Source of the DNA: Notospermus geniculatus
Taxonomy: Eukaryota; Nemertea; Pilidiophora; Heteronemertea; Lineidae
NCBI GenBank assembly: GCA_002633025.1
Contig: NMRB01000687.1
Location: forward strand, 134,420 to 198,419
Length of the DNA: 64,000 bases
Direction: 5' to 3'
The number at the start of each line of letters is the position of its first letter. Within the stretch, counting starts at the first letter, position 1. Shown here in pieces: positions 1 through 10,356 of this stretch. The notes beneath the pieces are model-generated. The model was not told where the DNA came from. It saw only the letters and a program-made list of their open reading frames with translations, and ran no database searches. A program made the translations under genes and the position numbers.

Positions 1-1792
1 CCCCCCCCCCAGCCATGGAAGTGTGTGCGGTTAATAGAAGTCGCCCAGAAATTTCTGACAGGTCACCGCGGATAACAATGCTGTTTCACGCTGCCATTAT
101 AACTACCGGTACCAATAATTGCATAATTCCTTGGTATAACTTGGCTATTTGAGCAGACTATTGTCCATGTAGGCCCTAAGTAGGACTTGCATCCCTACCT
201 CTCCCATTCACATCACTCTGGCATGAGCCGCCCAATTCAGCGACTTCGAAACTGCTTCATTATCAACTCACATCTCAGTCTGGTGTGAACATCGAGTGGA
301 TAGAAGCGGGAAAATGATCTGACTGCAAAAAGCTCGGTCAAAATGTAATTTTGCGATCACGCATATTTTGCGTGATCCGTATTTTGCGAAAAATTTGCGA
401 GGCAAATGCGAGGTCTTCATGAATACCACGCATCGCATAATTTGCGTGCACGCAAACCCATCGCAACGCAAATATTTGCGATCTCTTCGTGAATAAGGCC
501 CCTGGTCCCAATAAGGAGGTTTTTATTTCAATCAGGCATTACTTCTAGTATCCGCGTGACAGCAACTTCAACTTTGTTGTGAGCATAGCTATACTTAGTA
601 ACTGTGCAATGATGCCATTGCCAAACGTATTCATTGCCTACCCAAAAAGCTGTCGGTTTTCATGGTAACTCGGCGATGACAAAATTACGCTGGCCTAGCC
701 CACATCAATCATTATTCATAGGCTTAAATCGGCGTATTGTGTACGAGTGACACAAGGCCTTTGCGCCTTTTCAGTCATCCAACTTTCGTCCACTGACAAC
801 GCCTTTACCTCACTGCTATTAATCATGCGAGCCAACCAGCGGATTGGGGCGGATCCTAATCAACCGTCATCAGCAACACACTGCGCGAGGTGGGCTTGGA
901 CATGAGAAATTGATTCCACCTTTGAATGCCGGCCCTTCGCCGACCAACTAACGGGCATGCGCAAGATCTACTCGGCATGCGCCGCTTAGGGCATATGCCT
1001 ATAATGCAAAACATTTCGGTGTGGTCTGCCGTCATGAAATCTGAAAGAATCCATTTCTTCCATTCTCTCGTGGTGTCTCCTCTGTTCATCTCGGTTCGTT
1101 AAAGATAATATACCACGAGTTATTTCGCGGGCCACGAAATTCGCAATGGTGATGTCATTGTTTACATCACGTGTCCCGATCCATACATTAAATCATGACA
1201 CACACAGATGTATGTAGATGTATACAATGTACTCACGCTAGGATGCTTCGGCGGGGCGATACATTCCCGAGCATTTAGGCCTACAGAATATCCCTCGGAA
1301 AATATCGAAAGCATCTGCTTGGATGCTGACAGATATCTTGTCCTGCATTTCTACATTGAACAGTCCCAGAAGTGCTAACATTTCTCAGAATCCTTCGAGA
1401 GGGATATAGGCACACTTGTCAACAAATATAGTAGTGGCATACGTCATTTCATTGATGAACGCCACAGCGGAGATTTTTATAACTAAATCTGACGCTGCTC
1501 AGTGTTAGTAAACATACGAGGTTGTCAACAATAGCAATAAACACAGAATCCGTGGTATATTATCTTTAAGGCTCACCTTCTGAGCGACATGCGACTGTTT
1601 TCGCCGGAGCGGGTCACAAATGGCTATACATTAGACGTGATGAAAGCCATCCGCCTGGCAAATTTTTGCTTCTTTATGATGTCGAAAAAATTTGAAACAA
1701 AGGAACATTGCATAATCAGGCCAAAAATATCAAGGACACCGCAAAATGTTCTCTCGGAACACAAAAGAACATTGCAGCAGTTAGAAACAATA
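1..1792. other. Gene-less flank, no recognised gene
   Basis: No convincing coding region is visible; the open frames are short and have no recognisable motif. Positions 320-490 hold many copies of TTTGCG and its complement in mixed orientation, which looks like a small foldback element. A dispersed repeat at 901-1021 is listed separately. Confidence 0.5.
901..1021 (+). repeat. Dispersed repeat, inverted copy at 63782-63902
   Basis: About 120 bp matches the reverse complement of 63782-63902 with few differences. Shared blocks include CGCCGACCAACTAA and CCTATAATGCAAAACATTTC. No coding content is apparent. It is probably a fragment of a short interspersed or DNA element. Confidence 0.7.
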
Positions 1793-2161
1793 GTTGCGCT
1801 TCCACTACAAAAAAGCTGGTATTTGTCCGCTCTTGTTCTGCTTCCATTACAGAATTGCCGGGTTTAATAAGTCCGGTTCTATTAAGTGCGGATCTATTTA
1901 GTTCGGACAGCATAAGTTGCGCTTCCACTACAAAAAAGCCGGTATTTGTCCGCTCTTATTCTGCTTCCATTACAGAATTGCCGGGTTTAATAAGTCCGGT
2001 TCTATTAAGTGCGGATCTATTTAGTTCGGACAGCATAAGTTGCGCTTCTACTACAAAAAAGCCGGTATTTGTCCGCTCTTATTCTGCTTCCATTACAGAA
2101 TTGCCGGGTTTAATAAGTCCGGTTCTATTAAGCGCGGATCTATTTAGTTCGGATAGCATAG
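1793..2161 (+). repeat. Three tandem copies of a 123-bp unit
   Basis: Units begin at 1793, 1916 and 2039, exactly 123 bp apart, and differ at only a few positions. Because 123 is divisible by three, a 161-codon frame runs through all three units and gives a 41-residue repeat. I see no start context, domain or neighbour that supports a real protein. The unit also holds shorter related motifs (AAGTCCGG, AAGTGCGG, TTAGTTCGG). Confidence 0.85.
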
Positions 2162-2854
2162 CCGATCATACTCCGAATCTAGATGCGGATTAATTTTGTA
2201 GTGGAATGGCAATAACACCGGATCTATTTGTAGTATTATGCTCGGCTACAGGTGGCTCCACGGTCGCTTGCGACTGTGCATGACCTATCCATGTAGTGGA
2301 AGTGCAACTAGTGAAAACGTCATTTGCAGTCACTGAATCGTAAAACTTCTAATTCACAAAAACTGTGATTGTGACTGTGACAAAAGAGATATCAAAACCA
2401 TTCTAATTTGATACAATTCTCACAGCCTCCTTCTAATCAGGGCAGGAGCCCCACTTGAAAGAAATCAACAGTTTAATTCCAAGACAGGATCAAGGCGGAA
2501 ACATTTTTTGAGACGCTCCGTACCAGGGCCAATTACGGCTTCGGCTCTCACGGAAAAAATCAAATAAAAACGCATCTTCCCAGACAATTAATTTTCCTAA
2601 ACCTTTGTGCCCATGGCCCCCTTTTCCAACTTAGCCTGCCAGCGGCCATGAATAGTATTAATCTTCTGACGTCATATGGTGAGAACTGTTAGACCGCCAT
2701 CTTTTTTCGAAACATTCAGAATAAAATGAACTGCGGTCCATTGTTTACACTGTATTGTTTGTTTCACATTGCGCTACGCCGTGTTCCGGACCATTGGTGA
2801 AGGAGACACAGGAGGCTTTGATTTTCCACAGCCGATCGTTGGCAGGGGTAACCT
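2162..2854. other. Gene-less stretch
   Basis: No gene is recognised. The segment around 2640-2720 (with CTTCTGACGTCATATG) resembles 57825-57910, so it is part of a dispersed repeat. Confidence 0.4.
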
Positions 2855-2972
2855 AAGGCTGCTTTTCCACGAGGCGTTTGCGGGCGCGGGTGGAAAAAAT
2901 CCATCCAACGTATTTCCCTTTAGCTGTTTCACCGAATCCGCGACCGCAAACGCCTCGTGGAAAAGCAGCTTT
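2855..2972. mobile_element. Short TIR element (MITE-like)
   Basis: The ends are inverted copies about 28 bp long, with the core GCTGCTTTTCCACGAGGCG on the left and its complement ending at 2972. The interior is about 60 bp and non-coding. Transposon superfamily not determined. The open frames overlapping this region are by-products of the palindrome. Confidence 0.7.
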
Positions 2973-3436
2973 AAACCAGTTATCCACTGTTGCGATTTTG
3001 CTTGGCGGCACGCTGGCGACGGGCTTGCGGTGAGCTTGCGGCAATCACATCCGGCCGACCGCAGGCAACGTACCAGTAACACCGCCGCAGTCGATCAGGC
3101 ATTGCACCGGCATTATCGCCGGCAGGATTGTGGCAAAAACCCCTACTGCTATGGAAATCCATGCCGGCGGAGGGTTGTGGTGATATCAAACGTGTTTGAT
3201 TTTGCCGCAGACCGCAAGCTCGCCGTAATCGCAACGGTGGATCAGGTTCCCTAGTTGTGATCGCTTGCGGCGGTAGTTGCTGCAACCCCAACACCAGCTT
3301 GGCGGCGATGCATCACTGGCACGCCTCCGCTGGAGTTGCGATCTCCGCAACCCAATTGCAAGTGGACCGCAACGAAATCGCGGCAGTGGATCCCCGTTTT
3401 AAACTTTAGGTGTTTCGTAATTTCAGAAAAGGAAAC

Positions 3437-3509
3437 TGCAGACAACCGAAAATCATTGGTGTTTCTGATCCGTAGAATCATAAACACCAGTGATTTTCGG
3501 TTGCCTGCA
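3437..3509. repeat. Hairpin, 28-bp imperfect arms
   Basis: Left arm 3437-3464 (TGCAGACAACCGAAAATCA...) pairs with 3482-3509 with few mismatches around a 17-bp loop. Probably a miniature inverted-repeat element or its remnant. Confidence 0.6.
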
Positions 3510-4298
3510 GAGAAACCATTTGTCTTTGATTCCAACGTGGTTACAAAACTTGAAAGGTCGAGAAATCTCGGGATTTTGATTTACATAATCGCCTCCGCCA
3601 GCTTTTCTCATCCAGGTTACACTCCTCCCCTGTGGCCTCGAGCTAAATACTAGTTATACGCTCTCAACCACTGGCACAGATGGGGCCTAATCATGTTTCT
3701 GAACGCTAGATGGCGCAAACTGCCATCAACCAATCAGCGAGCACTATTTCACGCAACTAGGGGAAAACATGAAACATTTTCTTATTGGCTGGTTGCTCGA
3801 GCGCGTTCGTCAACAACACTGGTAGTGACATCGAGTATTCAGAAACGGACTTTGGCACCAAGTGTTTCAGTGGTTGAGGGCGACAGCTTCGAGCGGAGGC
3901 CGATACCACTGAATTATCACTGAATTATTGAGTGTAATCCAGGTCAGGGAACATGAGACACGAATGTAACTACTTCGTTAGAATGATCACCGTCGTCTGT
4001 ATCGTCATTGGATGCCATTTGGATGTTTACGTACATGTGCATGTTCTATCTTGTGGATAAATCAACAAGGTAAACAAGGTTTCCAGAAAAGTAATTGAAG
4101 AAAAAATGGTTTGACGTAATCGTAAAGGAATCAAAGCATTTTATAAAATGTGGGCAGTATCCATTTAAGTTTCAACATATTTTCATTCTGACTCTTTCCT
4201 ATGATAGGCAAGATCCTTCTGCCATGTCTGCATGTTTGGTGCAAATTTGGTTGAATTCCGACAAGTTGATCTTATGATACAACAGAACTGAATTAATT
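3510..4298. other. Gene-less stretch
   Basis: Nothing recognised: no protein motif, RNA gene or clear repeat. Short open frames only. Confidence 0.4.
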
Positions 4299-4516
4299 AG
4301 GCGCGGATCCAGAAGGGGGGGGGGGCGTGACCCCCCCCTGCTCACCACCACCAATTGTTTTTTTTTCTTCAATAGTTTGTGTCAATAAGCAAAAAAAACC
4401 AAGACTAAAGCTTCTGTTTCAGACCCCCCGTTGGCGCAGGTATCTTTGGCGCCCGCCTACAACGACCGGTCTCGGCGGCCCTGACCCCCTCTGCCAAAAA
4501 TCATGGATCCGCGCCT
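4299..4516. mobile_element. MITE with AGGCGCGGATCCA ends
   Basis: The left end AGGCGCGGATCCA and right end TGGATCCGCGCCT are inverted copies. G-runs inside the left end face C-runs inside the right end. The layout resembles non-autonomous hAT elements of invertebrates, but I could not define an 8-bp target duplication, so the superfamily is inference. Confidence 0.65.
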
Positions 4517-4894
4517 GTTTAATGTGAACGCCACGACCGATGGATGTGGCAGAGTAATCTCTGTGTAGATTGGAATAGACTAAGTACATTTACATATGGA
4601 ACACTAATGACGCTGTCAAAAGCTTAGTCTGTAATCCTCAGAAATGGAGTTCAAGGCATCATATTGGCAGATTCATGTACCCAACCCCCATAAAAAAGTT
4701 GGAAGCTCCTGCCTATTACGTAAAGCCAAAATTCAGGCAGCGGGAGACATCTGGTGGCAACCCAGTAAGTTTATCCTTCAGTTACTTCATCGTTCGCAGT
4801 AAACCTCTTACATGTAGGTTTGATCCCTTTATAACACGAACACGTCTGTTAGCGACTTGGCTGCAGTTTTCTCGTTTCACTAATTTTGTTCATA

Positions 4895-5358
4895 TTAGGG
4901 AGTTTAAGAAGTCAAACGATAAACGTTAACTTTACGACAACGTTATTTTTCAGAAATGATTGGATTGCTACACTGGTCAGTACCGAGATTCGAACCCACG
5001 CCTCCACATTAGGCAACACCGCCAGCATTAAGGGAAAGCGTGCAAACCACTGTGCTAAATCCACATCTTCAAAAAAGATGGTTCGATAGCCAGCTTTCTG
5101 CATGGAATCCCTCAATACCCTGGGAAAGCGTAGACCAGAGGTGACACCTTTTATCAGACCAGCTAACGAATTTTTACGTCTTATCACCTTCATGAGCGGC
5201 CACAGGCCTTTCTCACATGAGGTTTAGACGAATATTAGCAATATTCTTCAGTTATTTTTCAGACTGCGAATTCGGTATATTATATATCGTATTTTCGGTA
5301 CAAAAAGTAACGTTATCGTAAAGTTAACGTTTATCGTTTGATTTGTTAAACTCCCTAA
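4895..5358. mobile_element. TIR element with tRNA-like cargo
   Basis: The left end TTAGGGAGTTTAAGAAGTC and the following ACGATAAACGTTAACTTTACG are mirrored at 5308-5358 (TAACGTTATCGTAAAGTTAAC ... TTAAACTCCCTAA). The TIRs are about 50 bp with small indels. The interior holds a minus-strand tRNA-like sequence, listed separately. Confidence 0.7.
4980..5066 (-). repeat. tRNA-derived SINE head (Ser/Leu-like, long variable arm)
   Basis: Read on the minus strand it has an A-box-like TTTAGCACAGTGG (5047-5058) and a B box GGGTTCGAATCTC (4985-4997), with extra bases between them like a class II tRNA. The acceptor ends do not pair, so this is not a working tRNA gene. A related head lies at 63415-63510. 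Confidence 0.5.
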
Positions 5359-5823
5359 TGAGGTTTCGCAAACCTGACGAAACACAAAGTACGAAATTGG
5401 ACTTCATTTCCGTGATGTAATGTATTTCTGGATTATGAGATGCCATTGTTGGTATCACAAATATCCCCGCTGCCAGTCCGTCTTTTAGCATATCGTGTAA
5501 GACCGAGAGAGTTTTGATGCATTTGATTTTTTTTTTATTTTCTAAATTTAATACACAATGTCACTAGGAACACAAGCCCAAATTTATTGTATTCTATTAC
5601 TACTGTTGTGACCGTTGCCATGTGGCTAACACCTGATTTTACCAAAATTTGTCGTTCGCTTCCACCAAATGTGGCTAAAGGATTTCAGAGATGAACAGAA
5701 GTTCAGGGGAAGATAGGGATTGCCGTATCAAGATTTGACGATGGTTTGGTTGATTTTTGTACTGTTGATGATCGAAACGACCCCAAGCTCGACGAGGCTG
5801 CTGTGTTCTTCCGTACCAGGTAG
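5359..5823. other. Gene-less stretch
   Basis: No gene, RNA or clear repeat is seen here. Confidence 0.4.
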
Positions 5824-6272
5824 GACACACAGAGCTTTAGCGACTGCGCGGTTTTAGCCGCAGCCGTAATCCGCGAAATCTTGTGACTACGCAGTTCTCT
5901 AAGTTGTTGCCCCGCGGCTAACCAGAAGGGAACAAACGAGGAATACATGTAGCACTTGCGCGGTGAATTCGGCAGAACTTTATCGGCATCACATGACGCA
6001 ATGAGGCAATTCGATGTGTACAGTGGCATTGATCGCCGGCAAATTTCAATCACGCGCCGACGAGCAGTGCCACGCTGCTACCGCGGCCTTGCGTCGGATG
6101 ACTGCGGCGTATATGGCTGTGCAAATATTTAAAAAAATGATCACTGCGATTACGACTGTGCCTCGGGACGCAAGCTCTGATAGCTTGGGGCCTCAGGTGC
6201 CGTGCATTGCGTCCTCTCGAAAAGGCATGCAGCTAGGATCACGCAGTCACTAGACTCTGTGTGCACATAGCT
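5824..6272. mobile_element. GTGCACATAGCT-ended TIR element, copy 1
   Basis: The ends are ACACACAGAGCTTTAGCGACTGCGC on the left and the inverted ACTCTGTGTGCACATAGCT on the right. It is homologous along its length to 6837-7305. No transposase frame is present, so it is non-autonomous. The first bases of the left TIR are degraded. Confidence 0.6.
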
Positions 6273-6801
6273 TAAAGATGGGTATTGCGGCCCGAAGCAG
6301 TCACAATACGCCAGGCCTATTTACATACCGTCCAATGGCAAAAATACACCCTTCATCGAGCAATATGGGCTGTTTTCCCGGTTATTCCAAAGTCCTAGTT
6401 ATCTGACAAAAAAACTAATTTTCTGGAGAAAACCATCCTTGTTTTCTCAAGAAAAAAACAAGTTTTTCTTGAATAAGTGCATTATCACCACATAAAACAC
6501 TTAAAAACAGTTTCTCTCTCTCTCTTCACAAGTTAAGTGTTTTTTAACAAGAACTTCGATGGTGTATCTCCCAAACTTGTCGATGTGCACGCGAGCGGGT
6601 TGCCTGAAAGAACTGCATACGATCACACGATGAATAACACTTCCCTTTATTTTTTTCAGCTCAGCTCCAGATAAAGTTGAACGGAGGTGATCGCAACGTC
6701 AGGTAGGAAGGTAAAAGCAGATCATGTTGATCTTTAGGCCTACATGTAGATAAGTTGATAACAAGGATTCTCATTTGGAGCGCTCATTTTATGGTCCTTA
6801 A
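6273..6801. other. Gene-less stretch
   Basis: Nothing coding is recognised. There is a short (TC)n run at 6511-6524 and several AAGAAAAAC/GTTTTTCTT inverted motifs between 6420 and 6560. Confidence 0.4.
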
Positions 6802-6832
6802 AGCTATGTGCACACAGAGTGTGCACATAGCT
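6802..6832. repeat. 31-bp perfect palindrome next to TIR element
   Basis: Two GTGCACATAGCT termini joined head to head around a single central base. It directly abuts the left end of the 6837-7305 element and looks like a left-over pair of fused ends from another copy. Confidence 0.7.
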
Positions 6833-6836
6833 AAAA

Positions 6837-7305
6837 AGCTATGTGCACACTGCGCGATCTTAGCTGCAGCCGTAATCCGCGAAACCTTGCGACCACGCAG
6901 TCCTCTAAGTGCTTGCGCCGATGTGTGAACACCAGCTCGCAAGAAACGAAGAACACACACCTGTGCGGTGAATTCGGCGGGATTTTATTGGCGTCACGTG
7001 ACAAGAAGAGGCAATTTGATTGGTACAGTGGCAAGACATCGCCGGAGAATTCCAATAATGCGCAAGCGAGTGGTGCACACTGCTTGCCCGGCCTTGCGTC
7101 ATATGGCTGCGGCGTAAACGGCTGCGGCAAATTAGGCCCGAGGCCTACCACATTTTGATCCTTGCGATTCCGACTGCGCCTCGGGACGCAAGCACTAAAT
7201 GCTTTGCGGCCTCAGGCGCACACCAAGATTTCTTGGGCCGTGCGTCCTCTCGAAGAGGGTTGCGGCTAAGATCGTGCAGTAACTAAGCTCTGTGTGCACA
7301 TAGCT
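6837..7305. mobile_element. GTGCACATAGCT-ended TIR element, copy 2
   Basis: Begins AGCTATGTGCACACTGCGCG and ends with the inverted form, CTCTGTGTGCACATAGCT. Related to 5824-6272 throughout. Non-coding. A 105-codon open frame inside it exists on both strands and is not accepted as a gene. Confidence 0.7.
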
Positions 7306-7544
7306 AATGTCGTGTGGTCCGTTACGAACTTCACGATTGGCCATTCGTTACTGATCGTGGAATATTTGTTTCGTTCTCTGAAGTTTCACGTTTGGATACG
7401 AGGTGATGCGAGTCAATATGTTCTGGCATGACTTGGTGCGTTCGGATGCAATAGGTCTATGGTAACGATTGGTCATTTTCAGGTTGCACGTATCGCGCCA
7501 TTGTTGAAATCGTAGTCTTAATCGTGGTGATCCTATCAGATCTT

Positions 7545-7715
7545 AAGCCCAGGTCACACTGTGGCAAATTAGGCGGGCGAATCCCCGCGAACTAGAATTT
7601 GGACATAATAGTGTAATGACAGAGAGAGGTATGTACCGGTACATGGTCCATGGACCATTTCATTCTAGCTCGCGGGGATTCGCCCGCCTAAGTCGCCACA
7701 GTGTGACCTGGGCTT
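7545..7715. mobile_element. MITE with AAGCCCAGGTCACACTGTGG ends
   Basis: TIRs of about 48 bp begin AAGCCCAGGTCACACTGTGG and are mirrored at the right end with few mismatches. The centre carries GGACATAATAGTGTAATGAC and GGTCCATGGACCATTTCATT. Both also occur at the left ends of the repeats at 38125 and 49324, so the MITE shares material with that family. Confidence 0.75.
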
Positions 7716-7757
7716 TACCACACCTTGAGGTCAGTCGTGCAAATCGTGGTGATTGTA

Positions 7758-8735
7758 CACTGAAAAATACTCAGTAATTCCTTCTCAGATTGAGTACCTT
7801 TGGGGTACTCATACTATATTCAACTCATTATGAGGACTCTCATAGCATAGGATAACACGTTTGAGTACTCTTGCTACTCACAATGAGTACTGCAGCGTAC
7901 GCACGTTAGGTACCTTATTCTGTCTCATCTTGAGTACTCAGGGTGCAGTACTTACATACCTTTTGCATGGTTTGCGGCTAAATCTTGCGGTTTGAGGTAG
8001 GTCGACCAGCTTAGACACAAAATGTAACACTCTACTGCTTCTGACGCGGTTTCATGGAGAACGGATTCCCGATGCCACAGAAAAGTCGTGGAAGCGAAAA
8101 ATCAAGCATGGAAATAAAGACAACCTAGTGCCTAAAAGTTATGGCATATAAGAATGTTGCCGCCTACAATACTAACATGGTAACAGCAAAAGTTTGTAAA
8201 ACAAACCTCGCTCATTATTTTTGTGGATACTAAACTTTTCGGAAATGATGCTCATCTGAACCACAAATGTCATAAAATTTATTTGAATGAAATTCTCGAC
8301 TCCGTCTGTTGTATTTGTAGTAACTTAAATGTTACGGCTTACTCAGCCAGACAGAGTCCCCTGATCAGGGTTTTTCGATCGCCAAGAGTGTCCCACTCAA
8401 TCACACAGTGGAAGAAAGGGACAGTTCATTTTGGAGGAGCCAAAACTTCTCAAGATTAGGATCCCAATGATACTCAGGTCACCATCCTAATGACATGAAT
8501 GAGCATCCTCTGTTACTCGCCTTGAGTACCCAACTACTCAGTATGCGTACTATTTGGTGCTTGATATGAGAAGCCATACATGCCATACGAGTATATTTGC
8601 TAGCTCATTATGAGTATTTACCTACTCACTATGAGCAGAAATAGAATCTCATTTTGAGTACCTTTCTACTCATCTCACGGACGGACCAGTTAGTACCCTA
8701 AAGTACTCATCCTGAGAAGGGAATTTCTTTCAGTG
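7758..8735. mobile_element. TIR element dense in GAGTACT motifs
   Basis: The left end CACTGAAAAATACTCAGTAA and right end TTTCTTTCAGTG are inverted, each bordered by TA (7756-7757 and 8736-8737). Within about 200 bp of each end there are many copies of TGAGTAC/GTACTCA, including GAGTACTC palindromes. This resembles subterminal transposase-binding repeats. There is no transposase frame. Flanking TA would suit a Tc1/mariner-type or similar integration. Confidence 0.6.
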
Positions 8736-9090
8736 TAGAAAAAACTTTAACCGCCAAAACCTCCACCATTAAGACCACGATTTCAATCGCGGCGTTACGG
8801 CGGCCCATCGAGGCTCATTGATGAACAATTTTTTGCATTTGATTTTTAGCTCCGCTGGTCTTTAGCCAGCGTAGCTTTACATATGACCCTTGCACTCCCT
8901 GAGCTCGTAATGGATTTACCATTACGAGAATGGATTTACCATTACGAGAAAGTAGTGCCAAACGGGACCCGCCAACTTGACACCTTTTGCTTGACGACCT
9001 AACTACGCCTAAATTTGTAATGGAGAAATGACTCGAATACGAACTCACCTGATTAAAAATACACTCTCTATATAGTCTTAACCTAACTAG
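8736..9090. other. Gene-less stretch with short direct repeat
   Basis: ATGGATTTACCATTACGAGA is present twice in tandem at 8910-8950. Otherwise nothing is recognised. Confidence 0.45.
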
Positions 9091-9531
9091 TAGTCTGGTT
9101 CCCTGACCTGCTGTATGGTGGCGCTGGCTGATGGTGCGATACAGAAGTCAGGCAGGCGCCGCGTCAATACTGATTCTAAAAATAGAACATTACTCATCGG
9201 CTGATTATTATTGGATATCGGGGTATCTTGAAACGAGTTGTACATCGCGTGTGGAAACTGTCAAACTGCAGGGTGTTCTGTATGTTTTAGGTGTGCCGGT
9301 ATCAGCTTTGCCTCTGCATCAGCATGTACAGGTATCGCAAGAGAGAAAAGTCGGAAATTGAAGGGTCAGAACGCTGCAAACCGGCTTGATGGCCGATGTA
9401 CCGAAATCACGTGACCTACTGACATCACTGACAATTTACGCGGCGCCTGCCTGACCTCTGTATCGCACTATCAGTCAGCGCCACCATACAGCAGGTCAGG
9501 GAACCATACAGCAGGTCAGAGAACCAGACTA
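9091..9531. mobile_element. MITE, about 75-bp TIRs, TAGTCTGGTTC ends
   Basis: The left end TAGTCTGGTTCCCTGACCTG is mirrored by CAGGTCAGAGAACCAGACTA. The inner TIRs reach GGCAGGCGCCGCGT on the left and ACGCGGCGCCTGCC on the right. The right TIR carries an extra tandem copy of its last 24 bp (ACCATACAGCAGGTCAGRGA). Non-coding. Confidence 0.8.
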
Positions 9532-10356
9532 ACCTACCGGCCCCCAAAATCACCCGGATTTCATGCAGAATAATCTTCTCAGAGTGTGCAATTTCACTGT
9601 TTGTCTTGATTTAATTCATTTATCTCGACTATCCCGATATTTACGCATTGTTGTCAGTATCATTTTCGCGGATCAATATACTGTACTGTACAGTCCCGCC
9701 CCTCTGTGATGTCACTTAGGCCTATTAGGCCTATGGCTGTTCCGTCTTCAGTGGCAATAAGGTGCTGTAATCAATTTTTAGACGGTGGACACGTGTTCTT
9801 TGTTTACATTTTGGACTGGCTGTATCTCACATGCCTGGCACTATTCCAGCAGTGAAATTGACTGTTTCTGGTACACCACCTTGTGGTTAGTGTTGATGGT
9901 AGGTGGTGAACTTGAAATTGTCGACTGTTGAGCGTGGCGTGCACACAACATTCCCAACCATTATTCACGTTCATGTGATGCGCATGGCAGAGGTTGGTTG
10001 GAAAAAGCAGGAAATCTGACTTTGTAAACAATGTCATGAATGCGTCTGTAGGCCTATTTATTTATTTCTAAATCACTATTTGAGTCGTTCCCTGGCCTTC
10101 TGTGAATGATGGAGCTAGGACTAGGACATGATAGGCCCTATCTGTCATCAAAGTGCAAAGCATGGGGATTGATTTATTCCAGATTTGGGGAATGTACAGG
10201 TCATGTGAGGAGAGCTGAGCTGTTTATTGCTCTCCTGCATACTGCAAACTTGCCACATAGGCCTAGTTCATGTTCACGTTGAATGTAGGGTTGGCTCCCA
10301 TAGCTTCCACTGTGGGATAGCTATTGGCACTGCTAAGTCATTTCGCATGAGTTATT
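9532..10356. other. Gene-less stretch
   Basis: No gene is recognised. The 77-codon minus-strand frame at 9804-10037 has no motif or homolog I know. Confidence 0.4.

Noticed and set aside
2769-3294. 161-codon plus-strand frame and mirrored minus-strand frames
   Set aside because: They cover a short TIR element and its neighbourhood; open frames occur on both strands with mirrored peptides and no motif.
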